64,000 nt of DNA from Clostridium_AM tanneri. GTDB taxonomy: Bacteria; Bacillota; Clostridia; Clostridiales; Clostridiaceae. Position numbers and translations under genes: made by a program. Positions 8,037 through 15,789 of the stretch are shown piece after piece. The stretch's first letter is position 1; every line of letters starts with the position of its first letter. The notes under the pieces are model-generated. The model searched no databases and was not told where the DNA came from. It saw nothing but the letters and a program-made list of their open reading frames with translations. The stretch covers positions 1 through 64,000 of the forward strand of contig NZ_JARUJP010000012.1 in assembly GCF_033659955.1 (NCBI RefSeq), in the 5' to 3' direction.

Positions 8037-8694
8037 TGCAAGAATCTTCATTGGACTCAGAAGTATTTCTCATGCTGCAGGTAGTATTGAAACAAGTATC
8101 GCAGCTATGATCTTTTTGTTGGTTTAAAATCAGACTTTCATCGGCGCCATATACATAAGACATGGACTTTGATGGAGACAATAAACAGCCATTAGAAATA
8201 CTAAGATTAAGTACATTCTTACACTGTAACTTATTTACTATTTCCTTTTGATATTCAAGACCAATTTCCCCATCTCCAGGAGCTATTTTTCTAGTGAGAC
8301 CTAGACCTATATCATGTGCTTTCTCACAAATTTCTCTAAAAAGTTGTGAGCTTACATCGAAAAGGTAAGAACTGGTCATAGAATCGAATAATATTGCTTC
8401 AAAAAACTTTCCTTGGTTAAAAAGGTCATCTATCTTTTCTGAGGAACTTTTTCCAAGAGTAACGGCACAATATAGTATAAATTTGCAGTTTTCTAACAAA
8501 TCTAAATTTAAGTCTTCGGTTTTTTTATCTAATTTAAATATACCCATAGGTTTAGAATATTCTCTTACTAAAGGAAGTAGGTTATCGTACATTTCGCTTA
8601 GCGTCTTAAAGGGAGGTGTCTCGCAATAAGATTGTACTGAGGTAATGATCTTATTTTTATTTAATTCAAATTTAAAATCTGATACTATATTCAT
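8014..8694 (-). CDS. Corrinoid methionine synthase reactivation-domain-like protein
   Basis: A 226-residue protein resembling the stand-alone version of the vitamin-B12-dependent methionine synthase activation domain. Evidence is the GLGLTRKIAPGDGEIGLEYQ segment and the C-terminal cysteine cluster CDTC-N4-C (Cys198, 201, 206). The related MetH domain uses S-adenosylmethionine to reactivate oxidised cobalamin. Stand-alone forms occur in anaerobes, often beside split methionine synthases or other corrinoid methyltransferases. None is near here, so its partner is unknown. The ATG follows AGGAGG by 8 nt. The family call is moderate; the cysteine tail suggests a metal or Fe-S site. Confidence 0.7.
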   Translation of the reverse strand: MNIVSDFKFELNKNKIITSVQSYCETPPFKTLSEMYDNLLPLVREYSKPMGIFKLDKKTEDLNLDLLENCKFILYCAVTLGKSSSEKIDDLFNQGKFFEAILFDSMTSSYLFDVSSQLFREICEKAHDIGLGLTRKIAPGDGEIGLEYQKEIVNKLQCKNVLNLSISNGCLLSPSKSMSYVYGADESLILNQQKDHSCDTCFNTTCSMRNTSESNEDSCIKKIGCA

Positions 8695-9047
8695 GAGCTA
8701 AACCTCCTGCTTTTAATAATCTTATAGGTATATTATATCGGAATAAAAATTAAAATGCAAGTAAAAGCTTATTGTTATTCATAATTTTATATTAAATATT
8801 GGATTGAAGGTCAATTTAAGTGCCAATTTGGTTTGTAATGGACTTAAACTTGCATCTGTTTAAGATTTAATTATATTTAGTATTGCGAAACATATTGGTT
8901 TTGGTTCATATTAATGTATAACCTATGTATATATATAATAGAATTTTCTGCTAATGTCCATTAGATAGAATAAATTTAAGTTGCTGTTTTAAGGAATGTT
9001 CATGTTATACTTAAGATAGTAGAACATTAATAGAAAGGAAGAGTGTT
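8695..9047. other. Divergent intergenic region with inverted repeats
   Basis: This 353-bp AT-rich gap separates the divergent genes at 8014-8694 and 9048-9623. It holds an 8-bp inverted pair TAATGGAC (8836-8843) and GTCCATTA (8956-8963), and a 7-bp pair AATGTTC (8995-9001) and GAACATT (9022-9028) close to the rubrerythrin start. The second pair flanks a TATACT (9006-9011) and could be an operator. No ORF with a good ribosome binding site was seen. Confidence 0.45.
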
Positions 9048-9623
9048 ATGAATAAGTTGATATGTGTAGTATGTGGAATGGAGATAAACGATAAAAACTA
9101 TGATTTTAACAAAGAGGGTTTTATAACCTCAAATCACATTGATAATATAGATACATGTCCATTCTGTGGTGCCAATAAGGAGTATTTAGTGCAAGGGGGA
9201 AAAGCTATTGAATTTGGAGATAGTGGAAAATTAGACAGCACTACATTAAAAATAATAGACCATGCGGTAAAGTTAGAAATTTTTAATGGAGACTTTTATA
9301 AAAAGGCATCAAAGATTGCAAAGGATGAAAAGGTAAAAAAAGTTTTTGAAGCTCTATCTAGAATAGAGTATATGCATGCTAGAATACATAAGAAGATAGG
9401 TGGATTTACAGAAGACCCTGTACTTAGGGAGATGGATTATTCCAAGTATAATTCTGATGAGATCTTATTAGAAATGGCTTGCAAGAGGGAAAAACATGCT
9501 GTTGAATATTATGAGAAGTATAGTAGTGTGGTAGAAGATAAAAATATAAAAAGTATATTTAAGGCACTATCTATGGTTGAGGAAGAGCATATTCAACTTA
9601 CAGATAAAGGACAAACTCTATAG
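9048..9623 (+). CDS. Rubrerythrin-like ferritin-fold protein with zinc-ribbon N-terminus
   Basis: A 191-residue protein whose first 45 residues form a rubredoxin/zinc-ribbon-like unit (Cys6-x2-Cys9 and Cys37-x2-Cys40). A four-helix ferritin-like domain (about 60-190) carries ExxH-type di-iron ligand motifs (EYMH, REKH, EEEH). Rubrerythrins reduce peroxide in anaerobes. The rubredoxin unit is at the N-terminus, reversed from classical rubrerythrin. The ribosome binding site is GAAAGGAAGAG. Oxidative-stress protection is inferred from the family. Confidence 0.82.
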   Translation: MNKLICVVCGMEINDKNYDFNKEGFITSNHIDNIDTCPFCGANKEYLVQGGKAIEFGDSGKLDSTTLKIIDHAVKLEIFNGDFYKKASKIAKDEKVKKVFEALSRIEYMHARIHKKIGGFTEDPVLREMDYSKYNSDEILLEMACKREKHAVEYYEKYSSVVEDKNIKSIFKALSMVEEEHIQLTDKGQTL

Positions 9624-9749
9624 GATAAATAATAACTGAAAGCAAGCTTATTTATTAAAAAATATTAAATACAATGACTGCTATATACATATACAGTAGA
9701 ATTTTAAAATATATATATTTTAAAGAAATATAATGAGGAGATTATAACT

Positions 9750-11057
9750 ATGAAGAAATTTATAAAGATTCTACTGTTTTGTGTTTTTATATTTATAGCA
9801 GTCTTTTTAATTACCAGTCATTATACTAAGGATAAGGAAATTGGAAATATAGACATAAAAAACAATAGCTTAAACTATAGTGTAATATATAAGGGATTGA
9901 TAGGTGCACAGGATTTTGCAATAGACAATGTTGGTAATCATTACATAGCTTATAAAAATAGAATTCAAATTATTGAAAGCGATGGAAAGAGTTATGATAT
10001 ATTAAAGGACCAAAACCTAGATATCTTCAGTATAGATTACTTTGATAGTAAACTTTACTATTCTTCTGGTACTAAGGTTTATTGTTATGATTTAAAGAGT
10101 AAGAAAAACGCTGTAATAATTAAGGACATGCCAAACTACGGTGATTACAAGAATAGTATGATAAAAATAAGGGGAGATTATCTCTATATAGCAATAGGTT
10201 CGGCAACTAACTCTGGGGTGGTAGGCGATGATAACAAATGGACTAAGGAGAACTTTTATGCTCATGATATAACTCCTAAAGATATAACTTTAAAAGGAAT
10301 AAACTTTGGAGTGGATAAAACAGGAGCTTTTCAAAGCTATAGAACAAAAAGTATAAAGGGACAAATTATTCCTGAACACTTTCCAGGCAACTCATCTATT
10401 ATTATTTATAATTTAAAAACCGGTAACAGTGAAACCTTCGCATGGGGTATAAGAAACATTACTGGAATGGACTTTAATAGTGAAAGTAAGTTAATATCCT
10501 CTGTAGGAGGAATGGAAAATAGAGGTATTAGGCCTATTATAGGAGATACAGACTATATATATGAAATAAAAAAAGGAGTCTGGTACGGATGGCCTGACTA
10601 TAGCGGAGGGGACCCGGTAAATTCGCCTAAATTTAAAAGTAATAAAGGAATTTCTACCCAGTTTATATTAGAAAATCATCCAACTACAAATCCACCGGCA
10701 CCATTATATCAACATAAGGCTGTTAGTAGTATAGAGGCTTTAGCGGTGGATAGCAGCAGTATTTTAGGTGAAAAAAATTGTATATATTTCTACGATAAAT
10801 CAGATAATGTAGTATATGGATTTAGTGGAGCAGGAGCAGTTAAAGAGTATGTTAAGTTTAATAGCAATAGTTTAGTTTCTAATATTAAGTTTGGAAAAAG
10901 TTCATTATTAATACTAGATGGAAAGAATGGTTTATTATATAGCATAGAGAAGAATAATATAAGTAATAATCTGAGAATAGATAAGAATCTTTATTTTTAT
11001 CTTCTTGCTACTACTATCTTTGCAATACTTGTTCTTCTAAAAATTCAGAAAGAATAG
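9750..11057 (+). CDS. Membrane-anchored beta-propeller, glucose/sorbosone dehydrogenase-like
   Basis: A 435-residue extracytoplasmic protein with an N-terminal hydrophobic anchor (about 5-23) and a hydrophobic C-terminal helix (about 413-430). The middle is a beta-propeller of the PQQ-type glucose/sorbosone dehydrogenase fold. Diagnostic segments are AWGIRNITGMDFN, the IIGDTDYIYEIKKGVWYGWPDYSGGDPV region and NPPAPLYQH. Whether it binds PQQ is doubtful: clostridia lack PQQ biosynthesis, and many fold members bind other ligands. The next gene starts 34 nt downstream on the same strand. Confidence 0.75.
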   Translation: MKKFIKILLFCVFIFIAVFLITSHYTKDKEIGNIDIKNNSLNYSVIYKGLIGAQDFAIDNVGNHYIAYKNRIQIIESDGKSYDILKDQNLDIFSIDYFDSKLYYSSGTKVYCYDLKSKKNAVIIKDMPNYGDYKNSMIKIRGDYLYIAIGSATNSGVVGDDNKWTKENFYAHDITPKDITLKGINFGVDKTGAFQSYRTKSIKGQIIPEHFPGNSSIIIYNLKTGNSETFAWGIRNITGMDFNSESKLISSVGGMENRGIRPIIGDTDYIYEIKKGVWYGWPDYSGGDPVNSPKFKSNKGISTQFILENHPTTNPPAPLYQHKAVSSIEALAVDSSSILGEKNCIYFYDKSDNVVYGFSGAGAVKEYVKFNSNSLVSNIKFGKSSLLILDGKNGLLYSIEKNNISNNLRIDKNLYFYLLATTIFAILVLLKIQKE

Positions 11058-11091
11058 CCTAATATTTAAAGAAGAGGAGATAGATTAACAA

Positions 11092-11808
11092 ATGAGAGGC
11101 AGATTAGAGAAAACCTATGGCAATACACTAAGAGGAATATTTACCGCAGTTAATCCTGTTAAAAAGAAAATTTTAAAAACACACTGTACTGTTCATAAAT
11201 TCATAATGATACAGGCCATTGAAATACTAAAAAATGATGGGTATGAAAAAGAATATGATTTTTTCAGAAGGTATATAAGCGCTTTAAATGCTGGTGTAGC
11301 TTGGGCTGATCAAGATTTTAAAAGTTCAAATCATTTCTACCATATTACTAAAGGAAGAGGATTATACGGTTTTTCAGATGCCTTAACTGAATGTAAAACC
11401 TATTATAATAAATCTATGGAATATCTAAACAAGAAGGATATAGAAAAGGCTTTGTTTTATTTTGGATCAGCCTGTCACTTAGTACATGACGTAACAGTGC
11501 CACACCATGTAAACAATAAACTTCTAAAAAATCATAGAAAATTTGAACTGTGGATTATAGGAAGGCTTATGACTGACTACTCCTTTGAAGCCAAAAGTGG
11601 AACAGTATTATATGATACTTTAGAAGACTATATAAAGAATAATTCTATAATGGCAAACAGCACCTATATAAAGTATTTAAATATACCTTCTAGAGATGAA
11701 AGGTATGGCAAGGTAGCAAGAACTATCTTAAAGGAAGCTCAACGTACTACCGCAGGTTTGATGGTTAAATACTACGACGAAATGAAAAAATTAAAAATTC
11801 TTCCATAA
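11092..11808 (+). CDS. Zinc-dependent phospholipase C family protein without signal peptide
   Basis: A 238-residue all-helical protein with the metal-ligand pattern of zinc-dependent phospholipase C (N-domain of alpha-toxin). Matching segments are THCTVHKF (His31/35), AWADQDFKSSNHFYH (Asp73/75, His81/84), HLVHDVTVPHH (His129, Asp133, His139) and HRKFE (His148, Glu152). Known family toxins are secreted and begin with a Trp after signal cleavage. This one has no signal peptide, no Trp1 and no C2 domain, so it is probably intracellular with an unknown substrate. A terminator hairpin overlaps its stop codon. Confidence 0.82.
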   Translation: MRGRLEKTYGNTLRGIFTAVNPVKKKILKTHCTVHKFIMIQAIEILKNDGYEKEYDFFRRYISALNAGVAWADQDFKSSNHFYHITKGRGLYGFSDALTECKTYYNKSMEYLNKKDIEKALFYFGSACHLVHDVTVPHHVNNKLLKNHRKFELWIIGRLMTDYSFEAKSGTVLYDTLEDYIKNNSIMANSTYIKYLNIPSRDERYGKVARTILKEAQRTTAGLMVKYYDEMKKLKILP

Positions 11809-11828
11809 TATGGAGGAATTTTTTTTTA
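11794..11828 (+). terminator. Terminator overlapping the PLC-like gene stop
   Basis: A 12-bp stem with one G-U pair (11794-11805 with 11811-11822) is followed by a long T run; the TAA of the upstream gene lies in the loop. Confidence 0.8.
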
Positions 11829-11875
11829 TATGCAGAAAGTATATATTAAAGTACTTTACAAAGGAAGGTGGTAAT

Positions 11876-12457
11876 TTGAAAAAACAAGTGTTCATTAATA
11901 TGGAAAAAGAGATATTTAGGGGGAACGTGCTGGATATAGGTTTAGAGAATTATGGCATAGTGTATAATATATATAAAGAGTATAATGACAAAGTTAATGT
12001 AGAATACATAAATGGAAAAGAAGAGCAGGAGAAAATAAAAGAGAATTTTTATGACAGCTGTATAATGCTATTTTCCTTTAGCAACCTGTGGTTTAAGAAG
12101 GATAAGAAAAAATTTATTAGGGATATATATAGATATTTAGCTAAAGATGGTCTATTATATATTTGGGATATAGATAAAGGATATAGAAAAATATTTAATT
12201 CAGTAATTAAAATCCTAGCCCCTGGAAGAAAACTTAAGAAAATAAAGATAAAAGATTTAAATATTTTTAAGGATAGTTCTAGGGAGAATTCAGTTAAGTT
12301 ATTGGAAGAATACTTTGAAATATTAGATTTAAAGGCTTCTGATGGAATATATTATATTAAGGCTAAAAAAAAGTCCTTAGTACAGCAGTGTACCGAGGAT
12401 AAAAGGAATGAGAAAGGAATTGAAGAAAAAGATGAAAGTTGTGTTAACAGCGCTTAA
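11876..12457 (+). CDS. SAM-dependent methyltransferase-like protein (reduced)
   Basis: A 193-residue protein with the class I methyltransferase layout: a motif I-like strand (GNVLDIGLENYG), an acidic strand 2 (VEYING), strand 4 (FYDSCIMLFSFSNLW) and a post-strand-4 segment KDGLLYIWDID. The glycine-rich loop is poor, so catalytic competence is uncertain. I chose the TTG at 11876 because AAGGAAGGTGG lies just upstream. The ATG at 11810 sits inside the preceding terminator and has no ribosome binding site. The 3' end overlaps the radical SAM gene, implying coupled expression. Confidence 0.6.
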   Translation: MKKQVFINMEKEIFRGNVLDIGLENYGIVYNIYKEYNDKVNVEYINGKEEQEKIKENFYDSCIMLFSFSNLWFKKDKKKFIRDIYRYLAKDGLLYIWDIDKGYRKIFNSVIKILAPGRKLKKIKIKDLNIFKDSSRENSVKLLEEYFEILDLKASDGIYYIKAKKKSLVQQCTEDKRNEKGIEEKDESCVNSA

Positions 12458-14171
12458 TTCACAGTTTATTCATAGTAATTTAGCAGTAAGATACATAAAA
12501 GCTTACACTAAGGATTTAGACTATCACTGCATAGTAAAAGAATTTTCAATTAATGACAGAAGAGAAAAGGTGTTAGAGGAGCTTATGAGAGAGAAGCCAG
12601 ATATACTGGCTTTTTCTTGTTACATATGGAATATAGAACTTGTACAGTCTATTGCTAAATTAGTAAAGCTTGTAGATCCAAAGATAGAGATTGTATATGG
12701 AGGGCCTGAAGTTTCCTATGACAGCAAAAGCTTCTTAGAAGAAAATCCAGGAGAATATGTAATATTCGGAGAAGGAGAAGAAAGTTTTTATCAGTTCCTA
12801 TCCTGGAGATTAGAATATGAAAAATTTAAAAAGGAGTCCATAGCTAGCGAAGAGCGCCTAGAATTGGAAAAACAGTTTTTGAAAAGACGTAGGAATATTG
12901 CAGGACTATGTTTTAAAGAAAAGGGAGAAGTGGTTCTTAATTTACATAGAGAGCTATTGGATATGAATAGGTTAGTATTTCCATACCAGGAAGATGATAA
13001 CCTAGAAAATAAAATAGTATATTATGAAGCTTCAAGGGGATGTCCTTTTAACTGTAAATACTGTATATCTTCTACTATTCATGGAGTTAGATTTTTAGAG
13101 CTAGAGAGAGTTAAGAAGGAACTGAAGTTTTTGGTGGATAAAAAGGTAAAATTATTAAAATTCGTAGATAGAACCTTTAACTGCAGCAGTAAATTTGCTA
13201 GAGCAATTTGGGAATATTTGATGACATTAGATACAGAAACTACCTTTCATTTTGAGATTTCAGCAGATATATTAGATGATGAACAACTAGAGCTATTGTC
13301 TAGAGCGCCTAAGGGAAGATTTCAGTTTGAGGTAGGAGTACAGACAACTAATAATCAGGTGTTAAAGAATATAAATAGATTTGTGTCCTTTGAAGATATT
13401 AAAAAGCAAGTTGTGGAATTAAATAAGTATAAAAATATAAATCAACATTTAGATTTAATTGCAGGACTTCCAGGAGAAGATTTTCAATCCTTTAAGAAAT
13501 CCTTCAATGATTTATATAGTATCCAGCCTGATGAGATACAGCTTGGCTTTCTAAAAGTACTGAAGGGATCGCCAATGGAAGCAGAAGCTAAGCAGTGGGG
13601 GATAGTTCATTCTCCTTATAGTCCCTACGAAGTACTTAAAACTAAAGATATTAGTTATGAAGAGCTTCTCATACTAAAGAAGGTAGAAGAGGTTGTAGAT
13701 AAATACTATAATTCAGGTAAGTTTAAAAATATATTAAAGTATTTTTTACCAGAGTTTAAAACTCCTTTTGATTTTTACTATGAATTAGGGATGTTCTTCT
13801 ATAATAAAGGTTATTTAAGCAGAAATATATCTTCCGCAGATTACTATAAGGTTTTTATAGAATTTAATGAAGAAAAGTTGGAAAAGAGTAGTGAAATGTT
13901 AAAAGAGATAATTAAATATGATTATCTTAAATTTAATAAAAAGAAATGGCTTCCAGAGTTTCTAAATAGGGAAAGAATTAAGGAAGAAGAGAGAAAGGTT
14001 AAAGACATTATAGAGGCAGGTAAAATTAAAGTGTCAGATAAGTATCATATAGAAAAGTTTTTTATGGATATGGAAAGTTATGTGTTAAGTGGTAAATTAA
14101 TAGAAAAACAACTTTATGTAATATTTGATGAGAAGGAACATAATGAGTTTTTTGTAGAAGATTTAGTATAA
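12432..14171 (+). CDS. B12-binding domain radical SAM protein (DUF4080)
   Basis: A cobalamin-binding-like N-terminal domain (first 130 residues: VVLTALNSQFIHSNLAVRY, DILAFSCYIW, VYGGPEVS) is followed by a radical SAM core. The CX3CX2C cluster motif is GCPFNCKYC (Cys212/216/219 counted from an alternative ATG at 12408), and the C-terminal 200 residues match DUF4080. Substrates of this family are unknown; B12-radical SAM enzymes usually methylate or rearrange unactivated carbons. The conserved start MKVVLTALN is at 12432, inside the previous gene. The methyltransferase-like neighbour suggests a joint modification pathway (inference). Confidence 0.88.
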   Translation: MKVVLTALNSQFIHSNLAVRYIKAYTKDLDYHCIVKEFSINDRREKVLEELMREKPDILAFSCYIWNIELVQSIAKLVKLVDPKIEIVYGGPEVSYDSKSFLEENPGEYVIFGEGEESFYQFLSWRLEYEKFKKESIASEERLELEKQFLKRRRNIAGLCFKEKGEVVLNLHRELLDMNRLVFPYQEDDNLENKIVYYEASRGCPFNCKYCISSTIHGVRFLELERVKKELKFLVDKKVKLLKFVDRTFNCSSKFARAIWEYLMTLDTETTFHFEISADILDDEQLELLSRAPKGRFQFEVGVQTTNNQVLKNINRFVSFEDIKKQVVELNKYKNINQHLDLIAGLPGEDFQSFKKSFNDLYSIQPDEIQLGFLKVLKGSPMEAEAKQWGIVHSPYSPYEVLKTKDISYEELLILKKVEEVVDKYYNSGKFKNILKYFLPEFKTPFDFYYELGMFFYNKGYLSRNISSADYYKVFIEFNEEKLEKSSEMLKEIIKYDYLKFNKKKWLPEFLNRERIKEEERKVKDIIEAGKIKVSDKYHIEKFFMDMESYVLSGKLIEKQLYVIFDEKEHNEFFVEDLV

Positions 14172-14187
14172 AGATGATACTGAATGG

Positions 14188-14226
14188 AATGCTTGCTCAA
14201 AGGGATTTTGAGCAAGCATCTTTAAT
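14188..14226 (+). terminator. Terminator of the radical SAM gene
   Basis: A 13-bp stem (ATGCTTGCTCAAA with its complement ending at 14219) and TCTTTAAT tail. Confidence 0.8.
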
Positions 14227-14279
14227 AAGCTGAAAATATTAATTATATTATATTTAAAGATAGATATATTATTATAGTT

Positions 14280-14330
14280 TTAGAATTGATGTTTACAAAT
14301 TACTACTAATAAACAAATTATACTCATCAT
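14280..14330 (-). CDS. Possible 16-codon ORF downstream of the glycine riboswitch
   Basis: On the minus strand, MMSIICLLVVICKHQF is preceded directly by AAGGGGGAAGG. It is the only frame with a ribosome binding site between the riboswitch terminator and the convergent gene ending at 14171. It could be a small hydrophobic peptide, or the relic left after loss of a glycine-responsive gene. Confidence 0.3.
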   Translation of the reverse strand: MMSIICLLVVICKHQF

Positions 14331-14389
14331 CCTTCCCCCTTGTTCTAGTATTGATATGTATAATCATTATGAAAGTATATATAATAACA

Positions 14390-14444
14390 AAAGAAAAAGA
14401 GGATATGCAGCAATGCAAAATTATGCTATTGCCACATATCCTCT
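14390..14444 (-). terminator. Expression-platform terminator of the glycine riboswitch
   Basis: On the minus strand a long stem pairs AGAGGATATG at its 5' arm (14435-14444) with CATATCCTCT at its 3' arm (14398-14407), plus an inner GGCAATAGC/GCATTGC pairing, followed by TTTTTCTTTT. It starts at the 3' edge of the second aptamer. Confidence 0.88.
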
Positions 14445-14624
14445 GTTTTTTTACCTGAGAGTATCGATAAAAGTTATCTTCCACCTTTGGTTCTGTTTTA
14501 AAAACAGTATTTTCAGAGCTCCGTCCAATATCGTTAATGGTACCTGAGAGTTTCTTATACAGACGTGGAGATGTATAATTGCTCCTTCGGTTAACAACTT
14601 TTAAGAGTTGTTATCTCACGATAT
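14445..14624 (-). ncRNA. Tandem glycine riboswitch (two aptamers)
   Basis: On the minus strand, aptamer I is closed by ACGATAT/ATATCGT (14618-14624 with 14528-14534). It contains the conserved CCGAAGGAGCAA and ACTCTCAGGTA. Aptamer II begins GGACGGAGCTCTG and ends with a second ACTCTCAGGTA followed by ACAGAGG. Order, linker and conserved blocks fit the Firmicute glycine riboswitch that normally precedes gcv or glycine transporter genes. Here no such gene follows: the terminator is followed by about 110 nt and then the 3' end of a convergent gene. Confidence 0.92.
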
Positions 14625-14661
14625 TTTCATCCGAAAAATATTTAATTTTCTTTCTAATATA

Positions 14662-14690
14662 ATCATATCATTTCATGACGATGTTATCAA
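14662..14690 (-). promoter_or_regulatory. Promoter of the glycine riboswitch transcript
   Basis: On the minus strand TTGATA (14685-14690), a 17-nt spacer and TATGAT (14662-14667). An intact promoter argues that the orphan riboswitch is still transcribed. Confidence 0.65.
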
Positions 14691-14794
14691 TTGTATAAAG
14701 TGTTAAATTTATTAGTTATTTATTAATATTTGGTAAATATTAAAATGTCCATTGAGTAACTAAATATCCTAGTATGATTTGAGTTTCAAGTGTT

Positions 14795-14836
14795 GGAAAA
14801 AACCAGAATCTAAGAGTAAGATTCTGGTTTTCCAGT
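14795..14836 (-). terminator. Terminator of the DeoR/HAD operon
   Basis: An 11-bp perfect stem AACCAGAATCT/AGATTCTGGTT with A-rich and T-rich flanks; in minus orientation it ends in GGTTTTTTCC. Confidence 0.85.
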
Positions 14837-14893
14837 TTCGAAAAGCATTTAGCAATTTTCGTTTATATAATCCTACCGTCACGCCCAAAGTGG

Positions 14894-15775
14894 TTACGCC
14901 GGAGTGGATTTAGCTTTTAAGTTGCTTATAAAGTCCCCTATAAAATGTGCTACTCCGTTAAGATTATTAGACAGGGAAACGTATTTGCAGATCTTTTTTA
15001 TATCATCATCAGCATTTCCCATAGCAACACTTATACCAACCTTTTTAAACATTGACACATCATTGTAGTTGTCTCCAAAGGCTGCAACACTTTCCAAAGG
15101 AATTTCTAGGTGTTTACTTAGATATTCCAAGGAATTGCCTTTAGAGGCATCTTTATTTACTAACTCAAAGTTATATTCATTGGATATAACCATAGATAAT
15201 TCTTTGAATTTTCTGTAGTGATCTCTACTATGATTAAGTTTATTTTTATCAAAGGACACAGCAGTTATACTACAAAAATCTAAATTTGATTTAAGAATAT
15301 CATCTTTGCATTTCACAGGTTTAATGCCTTTCTGGGAAAATATTAAGGTTATAATATTATTAATAAGTTCTTCTTTAAGAGAAGAATTATTAGTTTTTGC
15401 TATATCGAAGTCCTTTCTTAACAAACCTTCTGCGTTATGAGGTATAAATAAATTCTCAGCTGTAGATATTTCATAAAGATATTCATTTTCATTAAGCCAA
15501 TTAAGTACATATTCAAGAGAATCCTTATCTATAGTCCATGATTTAAGCTTTTTACCTTCTTTAGAAAATATCAAAGAACCGTTATTTGATATTATATGGG
15601 CATTAATATCAGCTTTTTTACACAGGTGCCTTGCATCGGAATAAGTTCTACCTGTAGCTATAGCTATTTCTATTCCTTTTTCCTTTGCTAATCTTAGAGC
15701 CTCTGAGTTTTCTTGACTTATTTCATGATTTGAATTTAAAAGAGTTCCATCTAAATCTGTAGCAATAAGTTTCAT
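14894..15775 (-). CDS. Cof-type HAD-IIB family phosphatase
   Basis: A 293-residue cytosolic hydrolase. Motif I is LIATDLDGTLLNS (nucleophile Asp7), motif II AIATGRT, and motif III/IV lies in the K(210s) region and VAAFGDNYNDVSMFKKVG. The IIB cap lies between motifs II and III (about 85-200). Such enzymes dephosphorylate sugar phosphates or small phosphometabolites. The AGGAGG ribosome binding site lies in the 14-nt gap after the DeoR-type regulator gene, so the two are co-transcribed. The substrate is unknown. Confidence 0.92.
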   Translation of the reverse strand: MKLIATDLDGTLLNSNHEISQENSEALRLAKEKGIEIAIATGRTYSDARHLCKKADINAHIISNNGSLIFSKEGKKLKSWTIDKDSLEYVLNWLNENEYLYEISTAENLFIPHNAEGLLRKDFDIAKTNNSSLKEELINNIITLIFSQKGIKPVKCKDDILKSNLDFCSITAVSFDKNKLNHSRDHYRKFKELSMVISNEYNFELVNKDASKGNSLEYLSKHLEIPLESVAAFGDNYNDVSMFKKVGISVAMGNADDDIKKICKYVSLSNNLNGVAHFIGDFISNLKAKSTPA

Positions 15776-15789
15776 TATAATCCTCCTAA

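Noticed and set aside
11810..11875. ATG at 11810 as start of the methyltransferase-like gene
   Set aside because: It lies in the terminator hairpin of the preceding gene with no ribosome binding site; TTG at 11876 has AAGGAAGGTGG.
14293..14547. Two 63-residue frames on opposite strands around 14293-14547
   Set aside because: Both run through the glycine riboswitch and its terminator and are by-products of structured RNA sequence.
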